Below, in pieces: positions 7,947-17,754 of a stretch of DNA of 64,000 nt (position 1 is the first letter of the stretch; each line of letters starts with the position of its first letter). The translations under genes were made by a program, and so were the position numbers. Location: NCBI GenBank assembly GCA_027483765.1, contig JAIXTW010000002.1, positions 97,394 through 161,393 of the forward strand, read 5' to 3'. Origin of the DNA: Streptomycetaceae bacterium (GTDB taxonomy: Bacteria; Actinomycetota; Actinomycetes; Nanopelagicales; Nanopelagicaceae). A model generated the notes under the pieces. That model did no database searches and had not been told where the DNA came from. It saw nothing but the letters and a program-made list of their open reading frames with translations.

Positions 7947-8984
7947 CCCCTCAGATGGAATTCGCAAGAAGTAAATTAGCTGCGCCACCCATGCAATCGC
8001 GCCCAGAATGATTACTTGCACGCCCCATGTATCGGGCCAGATATAGATAGCGGTAGCAACTAACCCGTAAAAGCCAGCAAAGGCCCACAGGGTAAATGCC
8101 GTGATGCGTCGATTAAGGCCAACTCTCATCAAGCGATGCGAAAGATGATCACGTCCACCTTGAAATGGTGAGATGCCGCGATACAAGCGTGATGTCACCG
8201 CAACTGTTGTATCAAGAATCGGTGTTGCCATCAGAAAGAGTGGGATAGCAAGGGATTTATAGGCAGGTATAACGCCAGGACTTAAGCGAATCGTTAATAC
8301 CGAAACGATAATTCCTAGAAAGAGTGAGCCGGCATCGCCCATATAAATCTTTGCCGGAGTGCGATTCCACAGAAGAAACCCTGCGGTGGCACCAGCTGTC
8401 ACAATTGCAAGAGCGCTTACCAGCACTTGTTGGCGGTCATAGGCAATAAAGAAGAGGAAGAAGGTAATGACAGCTACTGTGCCGGCGGCTCCACCATCGT
8501 GATTATCAAAGAAGTTAATTGAGTTACAGACGCCCACAATCCAGAGCACGGTAACTGTGTAATTAATAATCTGGTTTGAAAATGCAAAACCCATTGTGTC
8601 CGTGGCGGTAAGAATGACTGCCACAATAATTCCGGTAAATGTTTGAGCAACTAGCCGCGGCCAAGGCGCTAACCCACGTAAGTCATCCCACAAACCCATC
8701 GCTGAAATTGCAATAGCTGGTACCAAGACAGAACTAGCAAGCTTGAGCGCTGCAATTGAGAAATCTGATGCAATGAGAGAACCGTAGGATGCAGAAATAA
8801 TTCCAATGGCAATCGCGACTCCACCTAGATATGGAACTGGTTCTTTCTGTGCTTTACGTTCAAGATTGGGCGCATCAACAGCGTTAACTCGCAGAGCTAG
8901 GTATCGAATCGGTGGAGTAATCAAACCAACGAGTGCGAAGGTGAGAAAACCTAATAAGAAAAATTGCGCGATTGAATAACTCAT
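7944..8984 (-). CDS. MraY/WecA-family undecaprenyl-phosphate sugar-1-phosphate transferase
   Basis: This 346-aa, roughly ten-helix membrane enzyme has the family motifs in order: DAPNLERKAQKEPVPYLGG (the DxPxxRK.H-type N-terminal motif), FFDNHDGGAAG (normally NxxDGxDG-like), MGDAGSLFLG and GGRDHLSHRL near the C-terminus. It transfers a HexNAc-1-phosphate from a UDP sugar to polyprenyl phosphate, the first step of a wall or surface glycan. The absence of MraY division-cluster neighbours favours a WecA-type role. It begins 15 nt after the bldC stop and is probably co-transcribed with it. Confidence 0.85.
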   Translation of the reverse strand: MSYSIAQFFLLGFLTFALVGLITPPIRYLALRVNAVDAPNLERKAQKEPVPYLGGVAIAIGIISASYGSLIASDFSIAALKLASSVLVPAIAISAMGLWDDLRGLAPWPRLVAQTFTGIIVAVILTATDTMGFAFSNQIINYTVTVLWIVGVCNSINFFDNHDGGAAGTVAVITFFLFFIAYDRQQVLVSALAIVTAGATAGFLLWNRTPAKIYMGDAGSLFLGIIVSVLTIRLSPGVIPAYKSLAIPLFLMATPILDTTVAVTSRLYRGISPFQGGRDHLSHRLMRVGLNRRITAFTLWAFAGFYGLVATAIYIWPDTWGVQVIILGAIAWVAQLIYFLRIPSEG

Positions 8985-8999
8985 AGCAAAAGTAGCGTG

Positions 9000-9197
9000 T
9001 TAGTTCTGGGCCTTGAAATAATTTTGGCGAAGATCATCAACTTCTGATTTACGGTATCTGCGATGTCCACCCAGAGTGCGAATCGAGGTAAGTTTTCCCG
9101 CCTTCGCCCAACGAGTAACAGTCTTAGGATCTACACCAAATAGCTCGGCAACCTCGCGCGGGGTCAGAAGCACCTCGGCGTCAGGTAGTCGATTCAT
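9000..9197 (-). CDS. bldC: BldC-type MerR-like DNA-binding regulator
   Basis: This 65-aa protein is one winged-helix HTH domain: LLTPREVAELFGVDPKTVTRW, then the wing with RTLGGHRRYRKSEV. That is nearly diagnostic for the BldC family, which binds direct repeats cooperatively and controls development in Streptomyces. The ATG at 9197 is chosen over 9269 because GGGGGAG lies 5 nt upstream and the extra residues have no family match. The purM-DUF3073-hypothetical-bldC order is also known from other Actinobacteria. Confidence 0.9.
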   Translation of the reverse strand: MNRLPDAEVLLTPREVAELFGVDPKTVTRWAKAGKLTSIRTLGGHRRYRKSEVDDLRQNYFKAQN

Positions 9198-9314
9198 GTA
9201 GCTCCCCCAGAAAACTTTGCCGTTATCGAGTGTCCGATTTGGGCTGTTATGTCGCGAAGTATTCCCCACCGATACGCTGCTGGCAATACCGCCAAAGTTA
9301 CCGAATCGTGAAGT

Positions 9315-10130
9315 TTAGATTGCAGATTCGAAAGCTTGCACTGATCTCCAGCGTGAAACGAGCTTTTCATAGCCTTCGCTGGCGATAGAGCCATCTGCTG
9401 CCTCTAAACCGGACAAACTATGTGCAACATCTTCAATAGAAGTGTCATCATCAAGACCATCTTTGCCCTGAGCACGAAGTGCGATATCGAGATAGCCAGC
9501 AAGTCCGCCGTAATCTAGCTCCACGAGTGATTCTGGGTGAAAGAGCGCCAGCCACTCGAAGAGATTGCCGATCTCTTGCTCGACCGGGCCTTGTCCAAAT
9601 GCCGACATGACAATCTCATGAGATCTCTCGGCGCGTTCACGCGCTTTAACCATAGTTGTTCGCGCAAATGAGAACGGGCCATCTTCATCTTCCCCACGCA
9701 CGCGTTCATCAGGAGTGAAGAGTGAGAACCAACGCGGAGGAATGACCCAGGTTTCGGTAATGATGTGTGGCACTCGATCTTCAATCAGATCAACGCCGGT
9801 AGTAATCACTTCCTCTAACGCCGATGAGATAAAAAATGGAGTAATTGATGATGGAAGTGACTCTTTAAATTCATCGAGCGCCGCCCAACAACGAGTTGCA
9901 GTAGACCACGGCGATACATAACGCTTGTTATTGATATCTAAAACATGTGCGCCATCAGGACGACCAGCAGGTGGTTCTGGAAAAACTAATCTTCGTAACG
10001 CGAGCGCCTGTTCTTCTTTGCGAGTATCGGTATTTGCATCGATGCTCTGCCAACGAAGTCGATCGATAGCGTCGAATGCCGACAAAGGTTCGTAGATGCG
10101 CAGGGAAGCGACATACGGGGTGGGTCTCAC
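9315..10130 (-). CDS. Conserved actinobacterial hypothetical protein
   Basis: This 271-aa soluble protein has no membrane segment and no motif I recognise. It is Glu/Asp-rich with several Trp and Pro residues (ETWVIPPRWFSLF) and a helical C-terminal half. Its place beside bldC and the DUF3073 gene is conserved, to my knowledge, in Actinobacteria, but no function is established. The GTG start at 10130 is supported by TAGACT placed 7 nt upstream, a leaderless layout. Confidence 0.78.
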   Translation of the reverse strand: MRPTPYVASLRIYEPLSAFDAIDRLRWQSIDANTDTRKEEQALALRRLVFPEPPAGRPDGAHVLDINNKRYVSPWSTATRCWAALDEFKESLPSSITPFFISSALEEVITTGVDLIEDRVPHIITETWVIPPRWFSLFTPDERVRGEDEDGPFSFARTTMVKARERAERSHEIVMSAFGQGPVEQEIGNLFEWLALFHPESLVELDYGGLAGYLDIALRAQGKDGLDDDTSIEDVAHSLSGLEAADGSIASEGYEKLVSRWRSVQAFESAI

Positions 10131-10137
10131 ATAGATG

Positions 10138-10143
10138 AGTCTA
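10138..10143 (-). promoter_or_regulatory. Leaderless -10 box of the hypothetical at 9315-10130
   Basis: TAGACT on the minus strand, 7 nt before the GTG start. It lies just downstream of the DUF3073 stop. Confidence 0.45.
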
Positions 10144-10157
10144 CGTAGGAAAACTAC

Positions 10158-10334
10158 TTATGCGCGAGGGATGTAATTTCCTTCAGCAAAGGGATCGTCA
10201 TCATCTTGATTTTGCTGGCTTGGCGTATCGCCATGAAGTTCTTTCGCCAAGCGATCGATATCCATCTCCTGAGAGTTGTACTTCAAATCGCGAGCTACTT
10301 TGGTCTGCTTTGCTTTTGCACGGCCGCGACCCAT
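10158..10334 (-). CDS. DUF3073 small protein
   Basis: This 58-aa ORF starts MGRGRAKAKQTKVARDLKY, the diagnostic start of DUF3073, and ends in an acidic stretch (DDDDPFAEG) and YIPRA. A strong Shine-Dalgarno site (AAGGAGG) precedes the ATG. The family is confined to Actinobacteria, is highly basic at the N-terminus, and has no assigned function. It normally follows purM; here a membrane glycosyltransferase gene lies between. Confidence 0.9.
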   Translation of the reverse strand: MGRGRAKAKQTKVARDLKYNSQEMDIDRLAKELHGDTPSQQNQDDDDPFAEGNYIPRA

Positions 10335-10376
10335 GGGCGACCTCCTTACGAATATCTAGCGTGTCAGACGCGTAGG

Positions 10377-11747
10377 CTATCGCGCCTGGGCGCTTGACTC
10401 CAAAGCAGTGGCAAATGAGCGCGTTTTAGCCTTATGGCGGAGGGCGAAGTAGCCCATAACCTGCAAGAACAGGCTCAGGGACATCGTTGGGATACGGAAG
10501 CGATGATCACCGATGGTGCCCATCGATACCAACCAAGAGATGACAACCGGAATACCGGTGAGCCAGGCGAGATTGGCGTAGATGCCCTTCATGGAACGGA
10601 GCCAGAAGAAACCAATAAAGAAGAGTGAGATGCCGCCGATAACCCAGAGAAATGAGATTACTTTGCCGGCTGATTTATAGACTAAATCATTTCCAGATTG
10701 GCTGTTACGCGCAATATCCATAATTGGATTTACCTTGAGCCACGGATTGCGCGCCATCGTTCCATTTGCAAATGGGCCTGACCAAGGAGTCCAGTAATAC
10801 CAACCCTTCTTCACAAAGAGTTTTCCAGCTTTCACTGGATTTTCGAAGTACCACTTGATTACACACTTAACGACATCGTTATCTGAAACCGTTGTTGCTG
10901 GCGGAACTGGTTCGCACGGAACATCTGGTCCAGTGTGGGAATATCCGCCAGTTGTCTGCGGTCCTGCACCAATTCTCATGGTGACGCCAAGGTTTGTCGA
11001 AATAACTGCCTTATCAATTGATGCAATATTGCGTTGAATCAAAATTGCCGGAGCAATCGCCATGACTCCAACGACTCCGACAAGAATCAGCGCCTGCACT
11101 TTTCGGTTCTTGTACATGAGAGCCCATGCGACTGCGATAACTGCAGTTGTCAGAATCCAACGTGGTTGCATAAATGTAGCTAGCGCCGAGAATCCACCGA
11201 CTCCGATTACCCGAATCACTAAACCACGATCATTGGGGCTCCGCAATGATTTGATGATCAGACCTACAACCATCAACATGCATGCAGCAATCGGACTTTC
11301 ATAGCCAACTGCCATCGAACTGAGCGAAAGTGTTGGGTTAAAGGCGAGTGCGATACCAACCAGGAGTAAATACGGGCGCAGCTTGGTATCGCGAAGTTGT
11401 TTCACAAAGTAATAACTTGCATAGGCATAGAAGAGGGACTGAGTTATTGAAATCAACCAAATAATCTGCGTGACAGATATTTTTGCTAGTAGCCAGAGAA
11501 GTATTGGATATCCCGCTGGCCAGTACGAAAGAATGCTTTTATCTGATAAATATCCATCTGCAATAAGTCCATCAACGCCACTGAAGTAGTTTTCACCATC
11601 AGCTCCGAGCCATCCACCATTGGGCGTGTTCATCATGGTGATTAATTTGATGAGAAATCCGAGAACCGGAATGGCGATGATGTAGAAGTTAACGTTCTTA
11701 CTCTTCTTCACTTGGCTCTGACGAGCGAGCTTTGACTTACTTGCCAT
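10377..11747 (-). CDS. GT-C-type membrane glycosyltransferase (ArnT/PMT-like)
   Basis: This 456-aa protein has a basic cytoplasmic N-terminus, one helix, an extracytoplasmic loop with acidic residues (GADGENYFSGVDG) and then about ten more helices. This is the layout of GT-C glycosyltransferases that use polyprenyl-phosphate sugars, with the acidic first loop holding the catalytic residue. Donor and acceptor are unknown. It starts 5 nt after the purM stop, so it is read with the purine genes although unrelated to them. Alternatively it may be a non-catalytic multi-spanning protein. Confidence 0.7.
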   Translation of the reverse strand: MASKSKLARQSQVKKSKNVNFYIIAIPVLGFLIKLITMMNTPNGGWLGADGENYFSGVDGLIADGYLSDKSILSYWPAGYPILLWLLAKISVTQIIWLISITQSLFYAYASYYFVKQLRDTKLRPYLLLVGIALAFNPTLSLSSMAVGYESPIAACMLMVVGLIIKSLRSPNDRGLVIRVIGVGGFSALATFMQPRWILTTAVIAVAWALMYKNRKVQALILVGVVGVMAIAPAILIQRNIASIDKAVISTNLGVTMRIGAGPQTTGGYSHTGPDVPCEPVPPATTVSDNDVVKCVIKWYFENPVKAGKLFVKKGWYYWTPWSGPFANGTMARNPWLKVNPIMDIARNSQSGNDLVYKSAGKVISFLWVIGGISLFFIGFFWLRSMKGIYANLAWLTGIPVVISWLVSMGTIGDHRFRIPTMSLSLFLQVMGYFALRHKAKTRSFATALESSAQAR

Positions 11748-11752
11748 TGAAT

Positions 11753-12811
11753 TTATCCTTTGTACTCAGAGACCAAGTATGAACGTGGTGCATCGTTATC
11801 TTTCGAAGGCTCAACGACCCCCGCAATCCAAGCGCTCATGCCACGGGCTGCGAGTGAACGAATAACGAGATCGCCAATCGCAGGATCCACAATTGCGCTC
11901 ATACCAATTCCACAGTTCCAGGTGCGCTCCATATCTGACTGCGGAACAGCTGCGACCTCAGCCAAGAATTGTGTAGCTGCAGGAAGTGACCATGTGGAAC
12001 GGTCGTAACGCGCAGTAAGTCCGGCCGGAATTACCCGAGCAGTGTTATCCGCGATTCCGCCGCCAGTGATGTGGCTAAAGGTACGAAGTTTTTCTCCTTG
12101 CGCTCTTATCAGCGCCAAGCAATCGAGTGTATAAATTTCGGTAGGAGTAAGCAGGATTTCACCCAGTGTGGAATGTAATCCGTCGTATTTCTTGGTGAGG
12201 TCTAATTTCTTTGAGCTAAGAATGTGGCGAATTAGTGAATAGCCATTTGCATGAAAGCCACTTGCTGGCATTGCGATGATTAAATCGCCACTCTTTACTC
12301 GCTCGGCACCTAATTGTTTTTCAGCATCAACAACACCAGTTGCAGCACCCGCAATATCAAACTCGTCATCAGCCAATAAACCTGGGTGCTCGGCAGTTTC
12401 GCCACCAATGAGTGCGGTTCCAGATTTCTGACACCCACGAGCAATTCCTGCAACTATTTCTGCGATACGTTCTGGAATCACTTTTCCTACTGCAATGTAA
12501 TCAGTCATAAATAGTGGTTCTGCGCCACAGACCACGAGATCGTCAACAACCATGGCAACTAGATCTTCGCCAATCGTGTCGTACTTCCCCAGTTGGCGGG
12601 CAATCTCGGTCTTTGTTCCAACACCGTCGGTTGAGGTTGCAAGAAGTGGTTGTTTCATCTCCTTCAACGCAGAAGCATCGAAGAGTCCAGCAAACCCGCC
12701 GATGCCACCCATTACTTCTGGGCGAGATGCACGAGCAATCGATGCCTTCATCAACTCAACTGCGCGGTCTCCGGCATCAATATCAACACCGGAATCTTTA
12801 TATGTTGCCAT
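11753..12811 (-). CDS. purM: Phosphoribosylformylglycinamidine cyclo-ligase PurM
   Basis: This 352-aa enzyme closes the imidazole ring, converting FGAM to AIR with ATP in de novo purine synthesis. Family motifs are clear: GGIGGFAGLFD near the N-terminus, STDGVGTKTEIA, and LIGGETAEHPG, where the acidic residues hold Mg-ATP. The length is standard. Its ATG shares one base with the purF stop (TAATG), so translation is coupled. Confidence 0.97.
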   Translation of the reverse strand: MATYKDSGVDIDAGDRAVELMKASIARASRPEVMGGIGGFAGLFDASALKEMKQPLLATSTDGVGTKTEIARQLGKYDTIGEDLVAMVVDDLVVCGAEPLFMTDYIAVGKVIPERIAEIVAGIARGCQKSGTALIGGETAEHPGLLADDEFDIAGAATGVVDAEKQLGAERVKSGDLIIAMPASGFHANGYSLIRHILSSKKLDLTKKYDGLHSTLGEILLTPTEIYTLDCLALIRAQGEKLRTFSHITGGGIADNTARVIPAGLTARYDRSTWSLPAATQFLAEVAAVPQSDMERTWNCGIGMSAIVDPAIGDLVIRSLAARGMSAWIAGVVEPSKDNDAPRSYLVSEYKG

Positions 12812-14283
12812 TACTTATGAACCTCTGTGATTTCTAGGCGCATCTTGCCTTCTGACATATCTGTAGGGATTGCAATCGGATATTTTCCAGAAAAACATGC
12901 GGTGCATAATTTATCTTCAGGAACTTTCGTCGCTTCGATGAGGCCCGCTTCCGAGACATATGCCAATGAATCTGCCCCAATAGAGCGGCGGATTTCTTCG
13001 ACTTCTAAGCCACTGGCAATGAGTTCAGCCCTAGTAGCGAAATCGATGCCATAAAAACATGGCCATTTAACTGGCGGTGATGAGATGCGCACATGGATTT
13101 CAAGCGCACCGGCTTCGCGCAACATACGTACAAGTGCACGTTGGGTATTTCCACGGACAATCGAGTCATCGACAACAATGATGCGCTTACCTTCAATGAT
13201 TTCGCGCAGTGGATTAAGTTTTAATCGAATTCCCAGTTGCCGGATTGTCTGTGATGGCTGAATAAATGTACGTCCTACATACGAATTCTTCACCAGGCCC
13301 AAACCATATGGAATACCTGATTGCTTGGCATAACCAATTGCAGCTGGCGTGCCTGATTCCGGAACCGGAATAACTAGATCGGCCTCTACCGGGGCTTCGA
13401 TTGCTAAGCGCTGACCGATTCTTCCACGCACCGCGTGAATACCTTGACCGGCAATCGTTGTATCGGGGCGCGCCAAATAAACATATTCAAAGACGCAACC
13501 TTTTGGTTCAGGTGTCGCCCACATCTGTGAACGAATTCCATCTTCATTGATTGCTAAAAACTCACCAGGTTCCACTTCTCGAACAAAAGCGGCTCCCACA
13601 ATATCCAGAGCGGCTGATTCAGATGCAACTACCCAACCGCGGTCAAGCTTTCCAATAACAAGCGGTCGCACACCATGGCGATCGCGCGCTGCATACAAGG
13701 TGTGCTCATCCATAAAGACGAGCGAGAATGCACCTTCTAGCTTTGGCAAGACCGCTAGCGCACTTGCTTCCACATTCTTCTCATCTTGTAAGCCAATGAG
13801 CGCAGTCATAATTTCAGTATCAGTTGTTGCCCCGCGTTCATTCTTTGCCAAGTTTGTCTCAAGTTTTTGAACAATCTCTGCAAGTGATCCTGTGTTGGTG
13901 AGATTTCCATTATGAGCAAGCGCCAATGTTCCATACTTAGTTGGGCGCAGTGTTGGTTGAGCATTGACCCATGTACTTGATCCGGTGGTGCTGTAACGAC
14001 AGTGACCAATAGCAAGATTTCCAACGAGTGAGGCAAGGTCGGTCTCAGTAAAGACCTGTGAAACAAGGCCCATATCCTTATAAATCAAGATTCTTTCACC
14101 ATCAGATGTTGCGATACCTGCAGATTCTTGTCCGCGATGTTGAAGTGCATACAAACCATAGAAGGTGAGCTTTGCTACTTCTTCGCCAGGTGCCCATACT
14201 CCAAAAACTCCGCAAGCATCTTGTGGTCCAAGATCGGAATCAAGCAGATTGTGATTTAACAATCCATCGGGACGGCGACTCAT
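12811..14283 (-). CDS. purF: Amidophosphoribosyltransferase PurF
   Basis: This 490-aa enzyme commits PRPP to purine synthesis, using glutamine to form phosphoribosylamine. The N-terminal Ntn-hydrolase nucleophile is Cys24 in QDACGVFG, so a 23-residue propeptide must be removed. The PRPP loop is IIVVDDSIVRGNT. Cysteines in GCVFEY, PCFYGIDF and LCTACFSG match the four ligands of the [4Fe-4S] cluster of Bacillus-type PurF. It overlaps the SCP2-like gene by 4 nt and purM by 1 nt. Confidence 0.97.
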   Translation of the reverse strand: MSRRPDGLLNHNLLDSDLGPQDACGVFGVWAPGEEVAKLTFYGLYALQHRGQESAGIATSDGERILIYKDMGLVSQVFTETDLASLVGNLAIGHCRYSTTGSSTWVNAQPTLRPTKYGTLALAHNGNLTNTGSLAEIVQKLETNLAKNERGATTDTEIMTALIGLQDEKNVEASALAVLPKLEGAFSLVFMDEHTLYAARDRHGVRPLVIGKLDRGWVVASESAALDIVGAAFVREVEPGEFLAINEDGIRSQMWATPEPKGCVFEYVYLARPDTTIAGQGIHAVRGRIGQRLAIEAPVEADLVIPVPESGTPAAIGYAKQSGIPYGLGLVKNSYVGRTFIQPSQTIRQLGIRLKLNPLREIIEGKRIIVVDDSIVRGNTQRALVRMLREAGALEIHVRISSPPVKWPCFYGIDFATRAELIASGLEVEEIRRSIGADSLAYVSEAGLIEATKVPEDKLCTACFSGKYPIAIPTDMSEGKMRLEITEVHK

Positions 14284-14576
14284 GGTGCAATCCTAAGCGG
14301 TAGAAGTGATGTGAGATCAGCGCGAACTCCCGAGGCAACGATCAGGCCAGCTGCCATCGCATCGGCCCACGTGCGTTCACCGCGTGCGAGTGCGAGCCAA
14401 GTCTGCGCATCCATCTCAATCACATTAGCTGGAGTGCCTCGCGTATGTGTCGGACCTTCGCCACATTGCACTGCTGCATATGGCGGTATGCGTACTTCAA
14501 TTGCGCGACCTGGGGCGCGTTCGGTCAGAAGTGAAAGGGTTGCCTTTACTTCTTCTAGAACCAGTGGGTCACGCAT
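14280..14576 (-). CDS. SCP2-like sterol-carrier-family protein
   Basis: This 98-aa protein has RIPPYAAVQC and HTRGTPANVIEMDAQTWL, the pattern of the small sterol-carrier-family proteins that sit between purL and purF in Actinobacteria. It looks like a short hydrophobic-ligand-binding domain and has no catalytic residue. Its link to purine synthesis is positional only. It overlaps purF by 4 nt and begins 7 nt after purL ends. Confidence 0.82.
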   Translation of the reverse strand: MRDPLVLEEVKATLSLLTERAPGRAIEVRIPPYAAVQCGEGPTHTRGTPANVIEMDAQTWLALARGERTWADAMAAGLIVASGVRADLTSLLPLRIAP

Positions 14577-14582
14577 TGCAAA

Positions 14583-16814
14583 TTATCCGAACAACTTTGG
14601 AAAAGTTTGTGTGTGTGCCGTACGCAGCTCATCGAGTGAAATTGATGCACCATTGACAACAAGTGCATTTCCCCCCGTTACACCGATCTTGGTCAGCAGA
14701 ATCTTCTGGGCAGCTGCCTCACTTATCAGTGCAGCGCTCTGTGCCGGATCAATGGCAACGACAACGCGTCCTGGGGTCTCACTCAGTAAAGAGATTCCAA
14801 CGTTTTCTAATTGGGTTGTGGCACCTACGTTATGGCGCAGCACCATTTCGGTAAGTGTTGCCGCAAGACCACCTTGGCTTAAATCATGAGCTGCTGCAAA
14901 AATCTTCTTGGTGCGACCTGCAACGAGAAGATCAATCAAACGCATTTCACGTTGCAGATCTGCAGTAGGTGCAACCCCACCGCGTTGCTGATGCATGTAT
15001 GCCCATTCACTTCCTGCTAAATCTTCCTTTGTCTCACCGAGAAGATAAAGATCAAGGCCGCCACGATCAAAGGACATCGGTGTGCGCGTGCGGACATCAT
15101 CAATCACGCCAAGTACGCCAATCACAGGGGTTGGAAGGATGGCGACAGACCCAGTCTGGTTATAGAACGAAACGTTTCCGCCAGTGACAGGTAAGCCCAT
15201 CTCTAAACATCCATCGGCTAACCCGCGGACAGATTCAGCAAATTGCCACATCACACCTGGGTCTTCAGGCGACCCAAAGTTAAGGCAGTTAGTTACTGCC
15301 AGCGGTTTTGCACCGGCAGTTGCAATATTTCGCGCAGCCTCTGCCAACGCTAACTTCGCGCCTTCATAAGGATTTAAGTAAGACCAGTTGGCATTGGCAT
15401 CAGTTGCTACAGCAACACCTAGGTGTGTCTTCTCATCAATGCGGACCATTCCAGAATCATCAGGTTGCGATTGAATCGTATTTCCCTGAACGTATCGATC
15501 GTATTGATTGGTTACCCACGACTTATCGGCCAAGTTTGGTGTTGCAGCTAATTGCAAAATCGTTGATTTAATCTCGGCTGCTGTTGCTGGAACAGGGACA
15601 TTGATTATCTCTTTCGCAACTGCATCAATGTATGCAGGTTGTGCGAGTGGGCGTTGGTAGACAGGTCCATCGTGGGCCACTGTTCGCGGCGGAACATCAA
15701 CGATGAGTTCGCCATTCCATGTGATTTCCAAATGGTTGCCATCAGTGACTTCACCAATGACATTAACTGTGACATCCCATTTTTCGCAGATTTCTAAGAA
15801 TCGTGCGATCTTGCTTGGCTCGACAATCGCGCACATGCGTTCTTGCGATTCAGACATCAAAATTTCTTCCGGTGACAAAGAAGGATCGCGCAGAGGAACT
15901 TTATCTAATTGCACTTTCATGCCACCCGAACCACCGGATGCCAGCTCTGAGGTTGCACAAGAAAGTCCTGCTCCACCTAAATCTTGAATTCCAACTACTA
16001 AATCTTCAGCAAATATCTCTAAAGAACATTCAATTAAAACTTTCTCCACAAATGGATCACCAACCTGAACTGCTGGACGCTTAGCCGGACCCTTTGATTC
16101 AAATGTTTCAGATGCGAGTACAGATACTCCACCGATTCCATCGCCACCGGTTTTAGCTCCGTAAAGAACAACTAAATTGCCCGCTCCAGCAGCCTTGGCG
16201 AGCTTGATATCGCTATGTTTCATTACTCCTACGCAGAGGGCATTTACAAGTGGGTTACCTATATATGTTTCATCAAATACAACTTCGCCACCGATGTTCG
16301 GTAGTCCAAGACAGTTCCCGTATCCACCAACGCCAGCAATGATTCCAGGTAATACGCGACGTGTATCTGCGGCATCGGCCGGACCAAAACGCAGTGGATC
16401 CATGATGGCAATTGGACGTGCACCCATAGTAAGAATGTCACGGACGATTCCACCCACACCTGTTGCAGCTCCTTGATATGGCTCAATAAATGATGGGTGG
16501 TTATGAGATTCGATTTTGAAAGTTACGGCATAGCCTTGTCCGACATCAACAACGCCAGCATTCTCACCGATACCTACCAAGAGCGCATCGGTCTTTACTG
16601 CTTTCTCACCAAATTGCTTGAGATGAACCTTTGATGATTTATACGAACAATGTTCGGACCACATGACCGAGTACATAGCGAGTTCAGATGAAGTAGGGCG
16701 GCGACCAAGAATCTCTTTAATGCTTGCATACTCATCTGGTTTCAAACCAAGTTCAGCAAAAGGTTGTGCTGCATCTGGATTTGCTTGTGCTTTCGCAACG
16801 GTATCAAGTGCCAT
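14583..16814 (-). CDS. purL: Phosphoribosylformylglycinamidine synthase subunit PurL
   Basis: This 743-aa catalytic subunit of the three-part PurSQL complex converts FGAR, glutamine and ATP to FGAM. The length is that of small PurL, which needs separate PurS and PurQ. Conserved stretches include [12 protein letters not shown] (substrate site), [10 protein letters not shown] and [11 protein letters not shown]. Its ATG overlaps the purQ stop by one base. The three subunits occur in the order S-Q-L here. Confidence 0.97.
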   Translation of the reverse strand: MALDTVAKAQANPDAAQPFAELGLKPDEYASIKEILGRRPTSSELAMYSVMWSEHCSYKSSKVHLKQFGEKAVKTDALLVGIGENAGVVDVGQGYAVTFKIESHNHPSFIEPYQGAATGVGGIVRDILTMGARPIAIMDPLRFGPADAADTRRVLPGIIAGVGGYGNCLGLPNIGGEVVFDETYIGNPLVNALCVGVMKHSDIKLAKAAGAGNLVVLYGAKTGGDGIGGVSVLASETFESKGPAKRPAVQVGDPFVEKVLIECSLEIFAEDLVVGIQDLGGAGLSCATSELASGGSGGMKVQLDKVPLRDPSLSPEEILMSESQERMCAIVEPSKIARFLEICEKWDVTVNVIGEVTDGNHLEITWNGELIVDVPPRTVAHDGPVYQRPLAQPAYIDAVAKEIINVPVPATAAEIKSTILQLAATPNLADKSWVTNQYDRYVQGNTIQSQPDDSGMVRIDEKTHLGVAVATDANANWSYLNPYEGAKLALAEAARNIATAGAKPLAVTNCLNFGSPEDPGVMWQFAESVRGLADGCLEMGLPVTGGNVSFYNQTGSVAILPTPVIGVLGVIDDVRTRTPMSFDRGGLDLYLLGETKEDLAGSEWAYMHQQRGGVAPTADLQREMRLIDLLVAGRTKKIFAAAHDLSQGGLAATLTEMVLRHNVGATTQLENVGISLLSETPGRVVVAIDPAQSAALISEAAAQKILLTKIGVTGGNALVVNGASISLDELRTAHTQTFPKLFG

Positions 16815-17482
16815 TAACCCACCAAAGCTTTCAAGACTGAGGTAAAGAATCCAAGGCCATCTGCAGATGGTCCCGTCAGTGAATCAATTGCATGTTCTGG
16901 GTGCGGCATCAGACCGACCACATTTCCACGGGCATTGGTGATACCAGCGATGAGATTGCGTGATCCATTTGGATTTTCTCCTACATAGCGCGCGATGATG
17001 CGACCTTCGCCTTCGAGTTCGGCCAAGGTCTTGTCATCGCACATATATGCGCCTTCACCATTTTTAAGCGGAATAAGAATTTCTTGACCTGATGAAAACG
17101 AAGATGTCCATGCAGTATCTGTATTTTCAATCGTGAGTTTCTGGTCACGACATAAGAAATGCAGTTCGTGATTACGTGTCAGCGCTCCCGGAATTAAATG
17201 CGCCTCGGCAAGTACCTGAAACCCGTTACAGATACCGAGAAGAGGCATGCCACCATGAGCGGCATCGATGATTGGCTCCATAACTGGTGAGAATCGTGAG
17301 ATGGCACCGCAGCGAAGGTAATCGCCATATGAAAAGCCGCCAGGGAGAATGACAGCGTCTACGCCTTTCAGGTCGGCATCGTTATGCCATAAAGATATTG
17401 CTTCGCCACCGGCGTAACGAACCGCGCGAGCAGCATCTCGATCATCGAGAGTTCCAGGAAATGTGACAACACCGATCTTCAT
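16814..17482 (-). CDS. purQ: FGAM synthase glutaminase subunit PurQ
   Basis: This 222-aa class I glutamine amidotransferase supplies ammonia to PurL. The nucleophile is Cys85 in GICNGFQVL, and the catalytic His and Glu are in [10 protein letters not shown] near the C-terminus. [14 protein letters not shown] is typical of PurQ. It begins 5 nt after the purS stop and ends overlapping purL. Confidence 0.97.
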   Translation of the reverse strand: MKIGVVTFPGTLDDRDAARAVRYAGGEAISLWHNDADLKGVDAVILPGGFSYGDYLRCGAISRFSPVMEPIIDAAHGGMPLLGICNGFQVLAEAHLIPGALTRNHELHFLCRDQKLTIENTDTAWTSSFSSGQEILIPLKNGEGAYMCDDKTLAELEGEGRIIARYVGENPNGSRNLIAGITNARGNVVGLMPHPEHAIDSLTGPSADGLGFFTSVLKALVG

Positions 17483-17487
17483 GGCTA

Positions 17488-17733
17488 TTACTTCTCCACT
17501 CGAACAGTAAAGTTTTCAATTACTGGATTAGATAACAATTTTTCAGCAGCTTTCTCTACTTCCGCGAGCTGGGCGGGAGTTGGATCTCCATCAATCTCAA
17601 TCTCAAATCGCTTACCTTGCCGAACATCTTTAGCAAAGGTAAATCCAAGGCGTGGGAGCGCAGCAGCTACCGCCTTACCTTGTGGGTCGAGAATTTCGGG
17701 CTTTAACATCACATCAACCACGATCTTTGCCAT
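17488..17733 (-). CDS. purS: FGAM synthase subunit PurS
   Basis: This 81-aa protein fits the small PurS family: [18 protein letters not shown] at the start, LGF in the middle and a [13 protein letters not shown] ending. PurS dimers bridge PurQ and PurL so ammonia can be channelled. It lies between purC and purQ with short gaps. Confidence 0.95.
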   Translation of the reverse strand: MAKIVVDVMLKPEILDPQGKAVAAALPRLGFTFAKDVRQGKRFEIEIDGDPTPAQLAEVEKAAEKLLSNPVIENFTVRVEK

Positions 17734-17754
17734 TTTTATCTCCCTAGTTTTCTC

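Noticed and set aside
9194..9394. A minus-strand 66-aa frame spanning the bldC promoter gap
   Set aside because: No ribosome site, no motif, and it overlaps the ends of two well-supported genes.
14311..14889. A 192-aa plus-strand frame opposite the SCP2-like gene and the end of purL
   Set aside because: It is Ser/Ala/Arg-rich low-complexity translation antiparallel to real genes with clear motifs; it is a shadow.
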